Shown: positions 1-10,822, numbered from the stretch's first letter. The stretch: DNA of 64,000 nt from Alloascoidea africana (GCA_030581615.1 JAKTTT010000052.1:1-64000), one strand, 5' to 3'. Notes: generated by a model from the sequence alone, not told the origin. Translations and numbers: made by a program.

Positions 1-929
1 TTTGTATTTCACAACTTCTTTCTTTGATGTATGGGAATAGTAATTACTGCTATTGTCTTAACTATTAGTTTATCTGAATTAATTTAACAAAGCTTCAGTG
101 TTTTACTGTAATTCAAGGTGTATGTTGCTTTCTCTTGACGTGTCTTTTTTTCATGTTTTCGAAAAAAAATTGTCACCACATAAACCAAACCTTCAAGCTT
201 CCATTCAGCACTACTGTTCCTAATATCTATTGATATTTCCCAAAAGCAGCTCGAACCAATGCTCTGAGGTAGAAAAAATTCCTTCCATCATGGGAAACTT
301 TAGGGAAAAGTTTTTTATTGTGGTGCGACTATAAATTTTTCCAGAAATATCAGCAAGCAAAGCATATAAAAGTATGGGTTTACAAATATTTTCTTTTCCA
401 CACTATTTTGGTTCATGAAAAGGCTTTTCAGAGTTTGCAATCCAAACTTATCGTCATTGACAAAGTATCTAGAGGAAAGATGTCATTTCAAGACCTGATT
501 GCAGTTCTTTGAGCTCTCTTACAAGTGGGAGCCACGACACAAATGGGGTGGCGTTACAAACTGGAACGACTTGTGAAATCATCCAAGTTGCTCCATCGTT
601 TGCATCCTTAATTCAAATCCTAACGTAAGCCATAGTAAGGTGTTGATGATCAATACTTTTTTATTGTTATTATTACTATTATTGTTATTTATTCAAGTTA
701 CTAACTCAATCTAGAACTTTGGGCGTTCCACGATTAAAGAAATTCTAGCCAAGAAAATCAACCTCTCTCTACGTTTCTTCCCTACCTAACACTAATCGAA
801 ATATCTTCAGACCTACGACTTTCCATTTGTATCTTCTAATCTATATTACAAAGGGTCAAGTAAAAACAGCATTCAAACCAGCCTGGCTGGAATATTTGAT
901 GAGAAGAGCCTTTGTTTGATTGCCCGGAC
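1..929. other. Intergenic, no gene recognised
   Basis: AT-rich DNA at the left edge. The longest open frame (318-512, 64 codons) has no recognisable motif. An AT-rich run built on TTATTATTAC-type units lies near 660-695. I see no tRNA and no protein family here. The 3' end of a gene lying further left cannot be excluded. Confidence 0.5.
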
Positions 930-1320
930 TTTAAGTCTCATAGGAGAAAGGAAGTATGGTTTAGATAGTGGAATTAGTCTAGCCGTTACAAAAGTATTTT
1001 TTTAAAATTACAAGATTTACTTTCTCTATTGCTTTAAATCGGTTTTATGTAGTGAATAAGATGCTTGAGCTTAAGTCACTGTTTCTCATCGCATATTAAC
1101 AGCCCAATCTTCATGATTCCTAAGTCTGATTAATCAAAAGGAAGCTGAACGATTATTAACGAGAAAACTATGACTCAAGCCCAAGCATCTTATTCACTAC
1201 ATAAAACCGATTTAAAGCAATAGAGAAAGTAAATCTTGTAATTTTAAAAAAATACTTTTGTAACCACTAGACTAATTCCACTATCTAAACCATACTTACC
1301 TTCTCCTATTAGACTTGAAG
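930..1320. repeat. Inverted repeat, about 150-bp arms with a 92-bp spacer
   Basis: The left arm (930-1078) and right arm (1171-1320) are reverse complements with about eight mismatches. An 83-bp stretch starting at 985 is perfectly matched, and so is a 31-bp block just outside it. Weaker similarity continues outward to about 911 and 1335. The structure would form a long hairpin and sits in the upstream region of the BMT5-like gene. It has no open frame. It could be a foldback or MITE-type element, or a local inverted duplication. No target-site duplication is obvious. Confidence 0.85.
1085..1092 (-). promoter_or_regulatory. Candidate PAC element (GCGATGAG)
   Basis: CTCATCGC on the plus strand is the reverse complement of GCGATGAG, the PAC core found upstream of ribosome-biogenesis genes in ascomycete yeasts. 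It lies about 355 bp upstream of the ATG of a predicted rRNA methyltransferase, inside the spacer of the inverted repeat. An eight-base match can occur by chance, and I see no clear RRPE partner. Confidence 0.3.
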
Positions 1321-1445
1321 TGCGGGTAACAAAACATCAACTCAAATAATGAGCTAAGCACTTAGTCATCTCAATATTTTTCCAATATATATCCTGTTCC
1401 TGGTTTAGGATGGAATAGCAAAACTGGAGTCAATTCTTCTAAAAG

Positions 1446-2861
1446 ATGGGATTTTTAACCAGACCCAAGTCTTCAAAAGTTTCAAAAGCAAAGAAAACAA
1501 AATGCGAGAGTGCTTTAAATGCCTCACGCACAAATGTGCGCAAAGAATCAAGAGTTTTACTATTAAAGTCTCGCAAAAAAGGACTTGAAGGTGCACTTGC
1601 AAGACAGCTGCTTAGTGACCAAGAAGCTATGAGGGAAGAAAGGAAACTGGAAGCGGAAGAGAAACAAAAGCAGCAAATCAAGGATAAAATATCGGGTCTT
1701 ACGAAAAAGAATAAGCGTGAAAGAAAGCTGCAACGAGAACTGGAACAAACACAAGAGCCGCTTGGAGAAGAGCATGCAAACAGACCCAAGAGATTGAAAG
1801 TGTCTCAAGAGGACGGTCAGAGCATTGAAAGTTATGGAAAAGAACTTTTGTCTAATAATTCTGGGCCTACTCTAAGCTGGAAGAAGATCCGAGAATATTT
1901 ACCATTCTCATTTATGGATAAGGTTCTTCTGATAGGAGAAGGTGATTTTTCTTTTACAATGTCAATTCTTAAGCAAAAATATGTCAGTGGTGTAAATGTT
2001 GTTGCGACGGCTTATGATGATGAAGCCACTGTCATTGAAAAGTATCCAGTGACTGGACCTCATTGTTTACACTATCTAAGACATGAAAAGGAAGCTAACC
2101 AAGGTTTGACAGATAAGATATGCAAAGATGAGAATAGTGATGATAAATTTTTTGATGATAACACAGAAAATCCCGATATAGCTATGCAAGGGAAAGAATT
2201 GGAGAATGAAGATTTAGAACAATCTGCTTTACCTTCTTATGATGCTTCTCATCCTGTTGATATTCTATTTGGCATAGATGCTACTAAGATTCACAAACAC
2301 AAGGAATTCAAGTATAAAACTAACAATTCTGAACCCGTTGTAAACAGTGAGACGCCTTTTACTCCGAAAAGAATTGGACGCTCGAAATCTATAACAAAGT
2401 TCAGAAAGTTCGATACTGTCATTTTCAATTTCCCGCATACTGGGAAACGGATAAAGGACCAGGACCGCAACATCCTTGATAACCAGAAGTTACTTCTCGG
2501 TTTCTTTGAATCTGTTCGCTGTCTTCTCTTGCCCAAATCACGCGTGGTAGTGACTTTATTTGAAGGAGAACCATATGCTTCATGGACAATAAAAGCGTTA
2601 GCAAAATCTCAGGGATTCGAAGTTGAACGGAGCAGTCAATTCAACTGGGATTTGTTCCCGTTTTATCACCACAGGAGGACTAACAATATGAAGGATACAA
2701 CCAAAAAAGCTGAAGAGAGAAAGGCGAGGATGTATGTTTTTCGGTTGACCAAGAAAGACGAAAGCAGTGAGGGAAAGAGTGTAAATAAAAAAACTGCCAA
2801 AACCGTTAGCAATCGGAGACGGCAGACCAAAGATGATGATTCTGACGATGAAAGTGCTTGA
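1446..2861 (+). CDS. BMT5: 25S rRNA (uridine-N3)-methyltransferase, BMT5-like
   Basis: A 471-residue protein of the BMT5/DUF2431 Rossmann-like methyltransferase family, which methylates U2634 N3 of 25S rRNA in the nucleolus in S. cerevisiae. The SAM-binding signature LLIGEGDFSF is at residues 161-170, followed by VVATAYDDE. The later family motifs FNFPHTGK and LFEGEPYASW, and the terminal SQFNWDLFPFYHHRR block, are all present, so the catalytic domain is whole. The first 150 residues are highly charged (K/R/E-rich, coiled-coil-like, with NLS-like KRLKVS) and make it about 135 residues longer than the 336-aa yeast enzyme. The start is the first ATG of the frame, just after an in-frame stop. 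It converges on the GID9 gene with 54 bp between stops. Confidence 0.9.
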   Translation: MGFLTRPKSSKVSKAKKTKCESALNASRTNVRKESRVLLLKSRKKGLEGALARQLLSDQEAMREERKLEAEEKQKQQIKDKISGLTKKNKRERKLQRELEQTQEPLGEEHANRPKRLKVSQEDGQSIESYGKELLSNNSGPTLSWKKIREYLPFSFMDKVLLIGEGDFSFTMSILKQKYVSGVNVVATAYDDEATVIEKYPVTGPHCLHYLRHEKEANQGLTDKICKDENSDDKFFDDNTENPDIAMQGKELENEDLEQSALPSYDASHPVDILFGIDATKIHKHKEFKYKTNNSEPVVNSETPFTPKRIGRSKSITKFRKFDTVIFNFPHTGKRIKDQDRNILDNQKLLLGFFESVRCLLLPKSRVVVTLFEGEPYASWTIKALAKSQGFEVERSSQFNWDLFPFYHHRRTNNMKDTTKKAEERKARMYVFRLTKKDESSEGKSVNKKTAKTVSNRRRQTKDDDSDDESA

Positions 2862-2915
2862 ATGTAAACGCATACATCTGGAATTCAATTGCTTGATGTC
2901 ACAGTTCATTCCTTG

Positions 2916-4472
2916 CTAAGTTGGATAGACGTCTTTAAGTTGGTATGATTCGTATTCGTGTTCCAGGTCAATAGGATCTTTAAACTTTCCTGGGCCAAGC
3001 GATAAATGCTCTGATACAGAATTTAACACTCCCCAACTGTAGATTGTATTATTAGGCAATAAGACGCTTTCATCAGGAACATGAGACCGAGAGTGATAAG
3101 CAAAGGGGATTCTTTTAGCCAATCGGTTTAGCTCTGGACTGCAGACAGGACATGATATTGAGGTCGGTACGTATCCACTCTCTATGTGATGATGAGACAA
3201 GCGAAGTTCTGTTTCGCTAGTATTTGTCATTTTCAATGTTCGTTGACGTTTGACAAGTTGTCGATCAAATTCTAAACTTGTAGACTCATCATTAAGAGAT
3301 GAAGATGAAGTATTATCAATACAAGATCTTGTCTTTAAAGAACGGAGACCATAATATAGATATCTCACTAAAGGCGACTCCAAGCACAACTCATTGCTCT
3401 TTAAGAACGCCTCAATAAATTTGTCAGCAAGTTCTTCATATCTTGACTTGTTAAAATATTCATGATAGGTTTGCAAACTGATGTCAAAAGTATATGAATC
3501 AGCATTCTTCGTTGAACTTGAAAGTTCGTCAATTGTAGCAGGTGTAAAGACACAGAGTGCACTGCACGTTCTCACAGTTTTCCAATGTCGATCTGAATGT
3601 TTAATCAAATGAACTTGGAAAAATTGGACTGCCTTTCCTGTTTCTCCAACTCTAAGATATTCAACAAACTGCTGAACACGAAGACTAAACTCCAAATCTG
3701 AATCAATACTTTGTAAAAAAGGCTTGTTTTCAACACACCATTCTAAGCATTCAGAAGGAGATTCGTGCTTCACCAGACTATCACGTATAGAGACAGCTCT
3801 TTTAAAAGTACCAAAATCAACTAGGCCATTTGGGCATCCAAAATCTTTTTTCTCCAGCAAAAGCTGAGCAGTTTCAAAAGAGCCGTCTCGCAAAAGATGT
3901 TCAATGATGTATCTGTTCACTCTTTTCCTATTCCAATCTTCAAACTTGGTGATGTTTAATAATCCATTTGACCCTGTATCTTCAACTGCATCCAGCAAAT
4001 CAAACATTTCCCCATCATTCTTGGTCTTGACAGCTTTTGATGATGAGAGACGAGAAGCCATAGAAGACCATTTATGTTGCAGACATTCATTTGAGAAAGT
4101 CATACGGTGAACATCCGTGGGTTCAACTGCTTTCAGTTCGCCAAGGAACTCCATTCTCACCTTCAGTCTGGCCACAGCCTCTCCATCCTGATCTTGCAGG
4201 CAAACCAGCTTCCTCTTCAAGTTTTTAACACGCTCGATCATTGTTGAAATTTTATCCAGGGCTTCCTGAGATTCGGAACTAATCCCAGCTTCCTTGGTCT
4301 CATCAAAAGACTTGCTGATGAGGCTGAGGCATTTTGAGATCGCCCCTGTGTCCTTTTTGATCGATTTTTGAGCCTGCTTGAAATGTTGTTTGATCTCCAT
4401 AACTGGTGCGCGTAGTAGTGACTCCTCGGTCTTGAGCTGGAACTCATTGGACAATATTGTGTTTGATGTCAT
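2916..4472 (-). CDS. GID9: GID E3 ligase subunit 9 (Fyv10/MAEA), LisH-CTLH-CRA-RING
   Basis: A 518-residue orthologue of Fyv10/Gid9 (human MAEA), one of the two RING-like subunits of the GID/CTLH ubiquitin ligase that degrades gluconeogenic enzymes in yeast after glucose return. An N-terminal helical region (1-130) precedes a LisH (about 186-218, RYIIEHLLRDGSFETAQLLL), a CTLH (222-280), a CRA region and a C-terminal Gid-type RING (441-480). The RING has CPVC at 441-444, the AYHSRSHV stretch and LPNNTIYSW, the expected degenerate pattern. Length matches the 516-aa yeast protein. The gene is intronless. Its start is divergent from the PPR gene, with 380 bp between the two ATGs. GID7, a second subunit of the same complex, lies at 60990. 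Confidence 0.93.
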   Translation of the reverse strand: MTSNTILSNEFQLKTEESLLRAPVMEIKQHFKQAQKSIKKDTGAISKCLSLISKSFDETKEAGISSESQEALDKISTMIERVKNLKRKLVCLQDQDGEAVARLKVRMEFLGELKAVEPTDVHRMTFSNECLQHKWSSMASRLSSSKAVKTKNDGEMFDLLDAVEDTGSNGLLNITKFEDWNRKRVNRYIIEHLLRDGSFETAQLLLEKKDFGCPNGLVDFGTFKRAVSIRDSLVKHESPSECLEWCVENKPFLQSIDSDLEFSLRVQQFVEYLRVGETGKAVQFFQVHLIKHSDRHWKTVRTCSALCVFTPATIDELSSSTKNADSYTFDISLQTYHEYFNKSRYEELADKFIEAFLKSNELCLESPLVRYLYYGLRSLKTRSCIDNTSSSSLNDESTSLEFDRQLVKRQRTLKMTNTSETELRLSHHHIESGYVPTSISCPVCSPELNRLAKRIPFAYHSRSHVPDESVLLPNNTIYSWGVLNSVSEHLSLGPGKFKDPIDLEHEYESYQLKDVYPT

Positions 4473-4852
4473 TTTCCACTAGTTTCCAGGAGTTTTATTG
4501 GAGAAAAGCATGAAGAGTAAGATTAAGGACAAGTGGGAAGATGTGCTATTCTCCTACACTCCTATCACGACCCTCCAAGGTACAGCATGATGATACCCGA
4601 CCTCACTTGCCTTCGGGGCAACTTTACATTGGCTGTGCAAACTCTCCATACTCTATCTATCGGACTACACACTTAGTCTAGAACCCAGATTTTATATATC
4701 CAGGGCTTGTGCTTTCCCTCTCGATCCCTTTTTGTCTGTGGTGGAGGTACCGTTCGGTAACAGGTCTGCCGGATCTGTACGGCATTCGTCACCTACTCTT
4801 GTTTTATACTAGTGTTTGGTGCATTGTGCCAACACGCACTCTTCCACCCGTC
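4473..4852. promoter_or_regulatory. Divergent promoter region, GID9 / PPR gene
   Basis: A 380-bp interval between two divergent ATGs. It carries a TATATATC run near 4693-4700 that could serve the PPR gene. The open frame of the PPR gene extends upstream through GTG to 4709, but the first ATG is 4853. Confidence 0.5.
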
Positions 4853-6796
4853 ATGCACCCTTCACTCTCAGTGAGGACCACATTTAGAAATGCCACACTC
4901 CGGCCCATAAGAGCCTGCTGCTGGCGGAAAAGCCGCCTTGTATCTCAGTATCATTCATCTTCCGTCCTCCTGGACCTGGAGGGGGCACCGACACTTGACA
5001 AGGTTCTACGCGAGTTCCCGTTCACCTCCAGCATAACGGCTGCTTCCAGTACGAAAGGGCAAAAGTTGGAGGATCCCATACAAACGGTTTCAAAGCTGAT
5101 CGACAAGGAAGAGAAATTTGGATTTGGGGGTTCAGAGTTTGGTGATGCCAAAGAAGCTTTTCTGTCGATAGTTAAACACAAGCTAAGAACGGATCACCTC
5201 GACGAATCACCAGAAACTTCATTGTCTGGACTGCGAAAGACAGAATCAAGTACAAACTCGCTTGGCACTTTTAATACCACGATAATAAAAGAGAAAGAGG
5301 GGAAAGTAGAAGACGGTGCTAGTGAATTCGAACATGAGAACTTGGAAGAGTTTTCCGAGTGGCTGTTTGGTTCTATCGAGGATCCGTCGTTTTCGGAGGC
5401 GTCTTCCATATTTCATTATTACGTATTCAAACTGAACCCAACATATCAGGAGGTGAAAAAAAAGAGATTCAGCGTTGCTGAAAACTCCCCCCTTTCGATT
5501 TCATCCCAGCAATATGCGGATTTCCTCCGGCTGCTCTATCCCGAGGACTCAAGAACACGAGATCATAATGCTCTATTCCAAGCATATTGCAATCTTCCTG
5601 AACATGCTCCGCTCATTATAAAGCCTACCCATTTGGAAGATTTCATTGCATGTTTTATTTCGTCGAGCAACTTCTTCCACTTGTCTAGAGTCCTGAAAGA
5701 TGTGACGAAAGCCCGGATGCCCGTTTCTACACACGAATACAATGCCTTGCTAAGGGCCAAGTTTAAACATGACTCAAGGACGACTACTGATAAGAAGTCA
5801 GCAGCGGTTGCCGTCATAAAAGCTTTCCAAGATTTGGTATCAAGTAGCCTACTAAAACCAGAAATTTCAACTTTCAATTTGCTGATGCAAATAGTTACCG
5901 AGGTGAACAGTCCAGTATTGGTGGGTGAAATTGAAACTCTCATTAGGCAATACAAGTTCAAACCAGATAGAATCACCTATTTAACATTGATGAACTATTA
6001 TGGATGCAAGCGAGCGGATGAGAAAAAATTTCTTGAGTATTATACCCAACTGGTTACAACTGGCCATTTTCTAGACATCAAAGTAATAAATACCTTGATT
6101 CGTGGGCTCATAACATGTGGGAACGTCTCGTTAGCGCAGAGTATTTTGCTGTCGGTGGATTCTAGAGCTTCGGATAACATCCAATCTATTGGAGTGTCAA
6201 TGGGGCTGTTGGATATGAACAGCATGGATAAAAAATTTGTAAAAAGGCTGTATATGATTTTGGACCAGTTCGCTGCTCCTTTGCTCAAGCAAGGGGAACT
6301 TTCACCTTCTTCGATATTGATTGTACCCAATTGGTACACATACAAACCATTCATTGATTTTTATTGTACATTACCAAAGGATGGGTTTGAGAGAGTCATT
6401 TCAGTGATTAGGTCGCTTGAAAAATTTCATATACCGTTATCTACCTCTTTTTATGCTTCCGTTTTTGATGGATTTGTCCAACATGGAGATCTCAGGTCGG
6501 CGCCTGGTTGGAATCTGCCGAGGCTGAAGGTGATAACTGCTTCCTTACTTGATCAAGAACCTGGAAAAATCAACATTTCTCAATCTCTGACAAAAAAAGT
6601 ATTCAACGCATATAGAAAAGCTACCAGACTGCATCCCTCTTTCACTGAAGTGGAAACGGAATTTAGACTGTTAGATGATAATCTTAGCAAGAAGAAGTTG
6701 TATGAGCCAAAAAAGGGTAATGATTGGGATCGGGAATGCAGTTCTAAATATGCAGAGCTATTGCGGAAGCTGGAGATTTTAAATTATGACACATAA
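4853..6796 (+). CDS. Mitochondrial pentatricopeptide-repeat protein
   Basis: A 647-residue protein starting at the first ATG (4853). The upstream frame has only a GTG. The N-terminus is rich in Arg, Ser, Thr and aromatic residues and lacks acids for about 40 residues (R at 8, 12, 17, 20, then RKSR), a typical mitochondrial presequence. Helical-hairpin repeats of PPR type are seen at about 335-440 (TFNLLMQIVTE, PDRITYLTLMNYY, KVINTLIRGLITCGN) and 490-545 (PNWYTYKPFIDFY, STSFYASVFDGFVQHG). PPR proteins bind organellar RNA and act in mitochondrial mRNA stability, processing or translation. Yeast PPR proteins diverge too fast for me to assign an orthologue; candidates include the Dmr1/Ccm1, Pet309 or Cia84 groups. 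The gene is intronless. Confidence 0.75.
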   Translation: MHPSLSVRTTFRNATLRPIRACCWRKSRLVSQYHSSSVLLDLEGAPTLDKVLREFPFTSSITAASSTKGQKLEDPIQTVSKLIDKEEKFGFGGSEFGDAKEAFLSIVKHKLRTDHLDESPETSLSGLRKTESSTNSLGTFNTTIIKEKEGKVEDGASEFEHENLEEFSEWLFGSIEDPSFSEASSIFHYYVFKLNPTYQEVKKKRFSVAENSPLSISSQQYADFLRLLYPEDSRTRDHNALFQAYCNLPEHAPLIIKPTHLEDFIACFISSSNFFHLSRVLKDVTKARMPVSTHEYNALLRAKFKHDSRTTTDKKSAAVAVIKAFQDLVSSSLLKPEISTFNLLMQIVTEVNSPVLVGEIETLIRQYKFKPDRITYLTLMNYYGCKRADEKKFLEYYTQLVTTGHFLDIKVINTLIRGLITCGNVSLAQSILLSVDSRASDNIQSIGVSMGLLDMNSMDKKFVKRLYMILDQFAAPLLKQGELSPSSILIVPNWYTYKPFIDFYCTLPKDGFERVISVIRSLEKFHIPLSTSFYASVFDGFVQHGDLRSAPGWNLPRLKVITASLLDQEPGKINISQSLTKKVFNAYRKATRLHPSFTEVETEFRLLDDNLSKKKLYEPKKGNDWDRECSSKYAELLRKLEILNYDT

Positions 6797-7550
6797 GTTT
6801 ATCATTTATTTATTATGGCTGGCAAATTATAGAATAAGTTACTTTGTTACGGATGGCTATGTGGTAAATGCTTTAGATAGAGTAGCTCCTTTGTGGAATC
6901 GAAGGCTTGGTCAACTTTACACTTTTACTTTCAGTATCTGGTAAAGGCAGCTGGGTGCCCAGATCCATTTCCGATCACTATTCGCCATTTCTTCAGCTTT
7001 TGTCTCTGGGGAGAAAAACTCTGATAATACTCAGTAACGTTAATTCCAATTTCCAGTCTTCCACGGATTTTAAAATGTGTTTAAGATTCATATAACTCGT
7101 GTTGTATGGATGCAAACATTCAATTTGGATGTTGGCATTGTGACTCTGTAGATGGCTATACGGTGTAACCTCTATTATCTAACTTGTTAGGCATTAGTAC
7201 ATCTGTTTTATCTATAGAAGTATGGCTTACTTGTCTCCAATGATTGTAGCTCTAACCCTAGCAAACATTGCCAGAAAGCTTTCATGGCAATTTTCCTGTG
7301 GTTATTGACTAAATCCCTTATCTACCAAATCCACTGATCTTCTACTGACAACATAGCAGTACCTGAAAGCGTTAAATGCAGTGACTAAAAGCAATCACTT
7401 CAAACCTAAGACAAAACTTGTGAGCAAACAAAAACGTATCTACTGTACAAAACTTGTCATTTCCAAGTAATCAATTCAAACAAAAAACATAAAAAAATGT
7501 GGCAGCCTTATAAGTTGCCAATGCTCATCATCCATGCATAAATTCAAGAG
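6797..7550. other. Intergenic between convergent genes
   Basis: A 754-bp gap between the 3' ends of the PPR gene and the PH-domain gene. It has only short open frames without motifs and no RNA gene that I recognise. Confidence 0.5.
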
Positions 7551-9275
7551 TTAAAAATCATCCACCAGTGTTCCGTCTCTAGAAACGGTGTACCTTCTAC
7601 AAAAGGTGAATTTTTCTGGAGTATCTCTGTTATCTTCACCAGAAAGAGTCTTGGGAATAGCTTCGAATAAAGGAGTTTCTCTCAATTCCGTCATGCTGAG
7701 AACTTCGTTCAGAGGAACTGAAGAAGACTTAATGATGGGAGTTTCACCCCATCTGTCAATAGCCAGTAACGGAGGAATACACAGTTCAGCATGCCGAACC
7801 AGTCTTGCAAGGTTAGAGGACTTTTTCGTTGGACTCCACTTTTCATCCACAAGTTCAAGAGGATTGATAGAAGAAGAAGTGCTTGTTCGATCTAGAGTTG
7901 ATCTAGAAATGCAAGAAGAACTACCGGCAGAGATGCTTAATGGACGGGGCAACTCAAGCTCTGTCAAAGGATCGATGGAATCATAATTTTGAGACAAAGG
8001 CGTATTGGGTGTCCCCGAAACAGGTTCTGAGAAATTAATGCTTCTGATTTCCAAAGTATCTCTAGTATCTCTAAATGACGCTTTATTTTTATCGTAGTAA
8101 TCACGATTGTCTTTGGTGTTTACATTCTGAGCCAATTCAACCCCCGGTTGGCGTCTGTCATTGTTCTGATTATTTTCATAGCAATGAGAAAATGAAAACG
8201 ATGGGACTGAGCCCCCTGGTGAAACAATAATTTCTGGAGAACTTTGCAGGAAATATTGCGAACTAGAGCCAACTCTTGATTGACTAGCGGAAATAGGAAT
8301 GTCTAAGGCGATAGGTGATGAATCAGATGCAAAACTCAATGGCCTACTGCCCATATCAGACTCTGTTCCTGCGCCATCTCTTTGGATGGAAAAACCATTC
8401 TGTGGCGATGATGTCGCTTCTTCCGGCCACGTCGGGTCTATGTTTGTGTTTCTGTTTCTAGTAGAAGTTGTATGTCTGAAATCACCTCCCCGATGTCTCC
8501 GTGTGGCAATCGTGGTATAATCAGGCATCTTTCGTTCTTCTATTGCCAAAGCCACATCTCTTCCAATAGATAAAGCGGTGTACCAGTTAATCATGTCAAT
8601 GGCATAATCAAAGCTCAAAAGAAATTGTTCGCATTCAAGCCGAAGCCGAAGAACATGAGGCTTCTTCTTGTAGTCCTTAGCGATTCCTAGTTTTGCATAT
8701 TGAAGGGTGTATGACTTTATTAAAGTCCGGGTCTGAGCGGAGGGTATAGATTCCTGTTTATTTTCTCTTTTTCTCCTGCCCAGGCTCTTAAATAGTGACT
8801 GTCTCTTAATTGAGTTACTCGTATTATCCTGATTACAGTTTTCTTGTGCCAAGCTGCTAAATGTATCGCAATTAATGTCAGCTTCTGCAAAGGATACGTC
8901 AAGGGGCGGTCCAACGGTGTAAATATTCAACTGGGTATTGTTCAACTCTACAAAGCAAGACTTCCAATTTCTAGATGCTGATTGATCATAAGGTGCTCTG
9001 AGTTCACATTTTCTTTGTATAACTCCTGATTTGTAAATGGTTGGACTATATCCAGGAAGCTGCTCGTGGTATTCCTCAGTACGAGAATATATCGGACATC
9101 GCGGATACTGCAGAAGGCTGTCATAGTTTGGAGGGCTTTCCGGAAAAGAGTCGATAAGCACTCTTCTGCTAACCTCTTGAATGTACTTTCTAAATAGCTC
9201 CAATGTGTCTGGATCTATTGGCAGCTGCTTCCGGTTCTTTTTTGCATCAGTGTTGCGTGAGGATGTGAATTTCAT
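7551..9275 (-). CDS. PH-domain protein, YHR131C/YNL144C-like
   Basis: A 574-residue protein beginning at ATG 9275; the open frame extends to 9296 but only with a TTG. Residues 1-75 include PPNYDSLL and EQLPGYSP, proline-tyrosine motifs like those ahead of the PH domain in the yeast YHR131C/YNL144C family. The PH domain spans about 85-240, interrupted by a low-complexity insert (KSLGRRKRENK). It has NWKSCFVELNNTQLNIY at its start and a C-terminal helix ending AIDMINWYTALSIGRDVA. The remaining 330 residues are Ser/Thr-rich and probably disordered, with many possible phosphosites. These proteins are thought to bind phosphoinositides at the cell cortex; their exact role is unknown. No intron is evident. 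Confidence 0.75.
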   Translation of the reverse strand: MKFTSSRNTDAKKNRKQLPIDPDTLELFRKYIQEVSRRVLIDSFPESPPNYDSLLQYPRCPIYSRTEEYHEQLPGYSPTIYKSGVIQRKCELRAPYDQSASRNWKSCFVELNNTQLNIYTVGPPLDVSFAEADINCDTFSSLAQENCNQDNTSNSIKRQSLFKSLGRRKRENKQESIPSAQTRTLIKSYTLQYAKLGIAKDYKKKPHVLRLRLECEQFLLSFDYAIDMINWYTALSIGRDVALAIEERKMPDYTTIATRRHRGGDFRHTTSTRNRNTNIDPTWPEEATSSPQNGFSIQRDGAGTESDMGSRPLSFASDSSPIALDIPISASQSRVGSSSQYFLQSSPEIIVSPGGSVPSFSFSHCYENNQNNDRRQPGVELAQNVNTKDNRDYYDKNKASFRDTRDTLEIRSINFSEPVSGTPNTPLSQNYDSIDPLTELELPRPLSISAGSSSCISRSTLDRTSTSSSINPLELVDEKWSPTKKSSNLARLVRHAELCIPPLLAIDRWGETPIIKSSSVPLNEVLSMTELRETPLFEAIPKTLSGEDNRDTPEKFTFCRRYTVSRDGTLVDDF

Positions 9276-10822
9276 GTTGTGAAAGGGAATATGCAATGGC
9301 GTACTATGCTCTGAAATAAATGCTGAGAAAGGTACTGGGAGTTTGCAGATTCTGACATTAAAAAGAAAATCTAATTGAATTTAGGTGCTTCTTACCGACA
9401 TACACACTTTGATTCTTCTGTATATTTCTTTTATCACAAAGTGAAAGATCTCGGCAGAAAAGTATTCGCTTTTAGTGGGGAAGAAGGGTCTGAGGGCTAA
9501 TAAGATTTTCTTCCTGTGTTTAATTCGAGAAGCAAAGTTGTAATCTGTGCAACTTTAGATTTGAGCTAGATCGATGATACGATCCTTCGGTTTCAACGTG
9601 ATTGTATCTCAGGGGCGAAACCTCGGCTTTATAGAAAAATTTACTGAAACCTCGCCTTGTCGGTTGTTTAAAATGATCTTCTTATGTTGAGCAACTATTT
9701 TAGGTTGCAGGATGTGTTTCACCGATGACAGCACTTTGTTCTTGATGCTTTTGTAAGTGAGATCAGAGATTATAATTTGTCCAGCGCTCAATAAAGAAGA
9801 CCAGATCTTTAGAATGAGACAGACAAGGGCTGAAATATATAGCTTTGATCCCTTCCGGAGCATGTGAAATAAACTGACGGAAACTCTATTCTTGAGGCTG
9901 CAATAGAGAGTTGTGACCTTCGCAGGCAGCAGCTAAGAAGACAGGTTAAGGGTCCCACTGGCTGTCAGGAGCGTTGCATCTTCTGCTTTCTCTCAGCATA
10001 GACAAAGTCTAGATCTACTGCCCCATGTTTTCGAGTTATCATAAAGCTCCACATTCTCTCCGCTATTCGCGATAAAAGTCTACCCGTCTACCTGGGCTTT
10101 GAAAGCTGCGTAGGGGTCAAACTTGGGTGTTCACATAAACACTATATATTTAATCTTATGTGGAAAACCTTATCGCGTGAGGCTGTTTTACAGAAGAAAG
10201 CTGGTGATGATGATGACCCAAAGTGTTGTTTACGTCAACAAGATGAAGATTAGTATAACACGCAATAGCAGATCACTAGAAGCTGCTCTGATATAGGCCA
10301 TGACCAGTACAAAGCAACGAGTTGTAACTCAATAACGGTTGCCGTTAGTTCCTTAACTGATCACATCAGAAAAATCGGATTGATATAGAGTTTGAGAGGA
10401 CACATTCGGACTTTATACTCACTGATGAGGTGATAAGCATAGGCACGTGACTAGCATATGATAGTGTTCTAGAAACCGAGATGGGAATAAAGACCGATCC
10501 AAGCCGATATGTTTCTACTCCAGGTTGTTTAAATTCTCTGTTTCGTAGAAGGGAAAAGGGGCAAAGCGGTTCTATTTGCTTGGTTTCTTACATAGATCAC
10601 ACTTTGAAATGTCAAGACCACGAATTTCAACTCCTTTTCAATGTAGTGTAGTCCACCAAGGGCAATTTTTCAGATTTTTATGAACCATTAATTATGGATT
10701 ATTACCAGAGACTAGATAATAAACATGCTACTCAGATAGTCGCTCTTATGACTAACATGGCATGTATTGAGGATATCGAGTTTGCTCATGTTGCCACAAA
10801 TCTTTTGGACCTCAACTTGAAA
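9276..10822. other. Intergenic 1.5 kb, nothing recognised
   Basis: Upstream of the PH-domain gene and downstream of the peptidase gene, both on the minus strand. The longest frame (9609-9863, minus, 84 codons) has no motif and poor composition. No tRNA, LTR or repeat was identified. Confidence 0.5.

Noticed and set aside
974-990. A-box-like TAGTCTAGTGG/TAGTCTAGCCG in the inverted repeat
   Set aside because: No B-box in the right order and spacing, so no Pol III gene can be supported.
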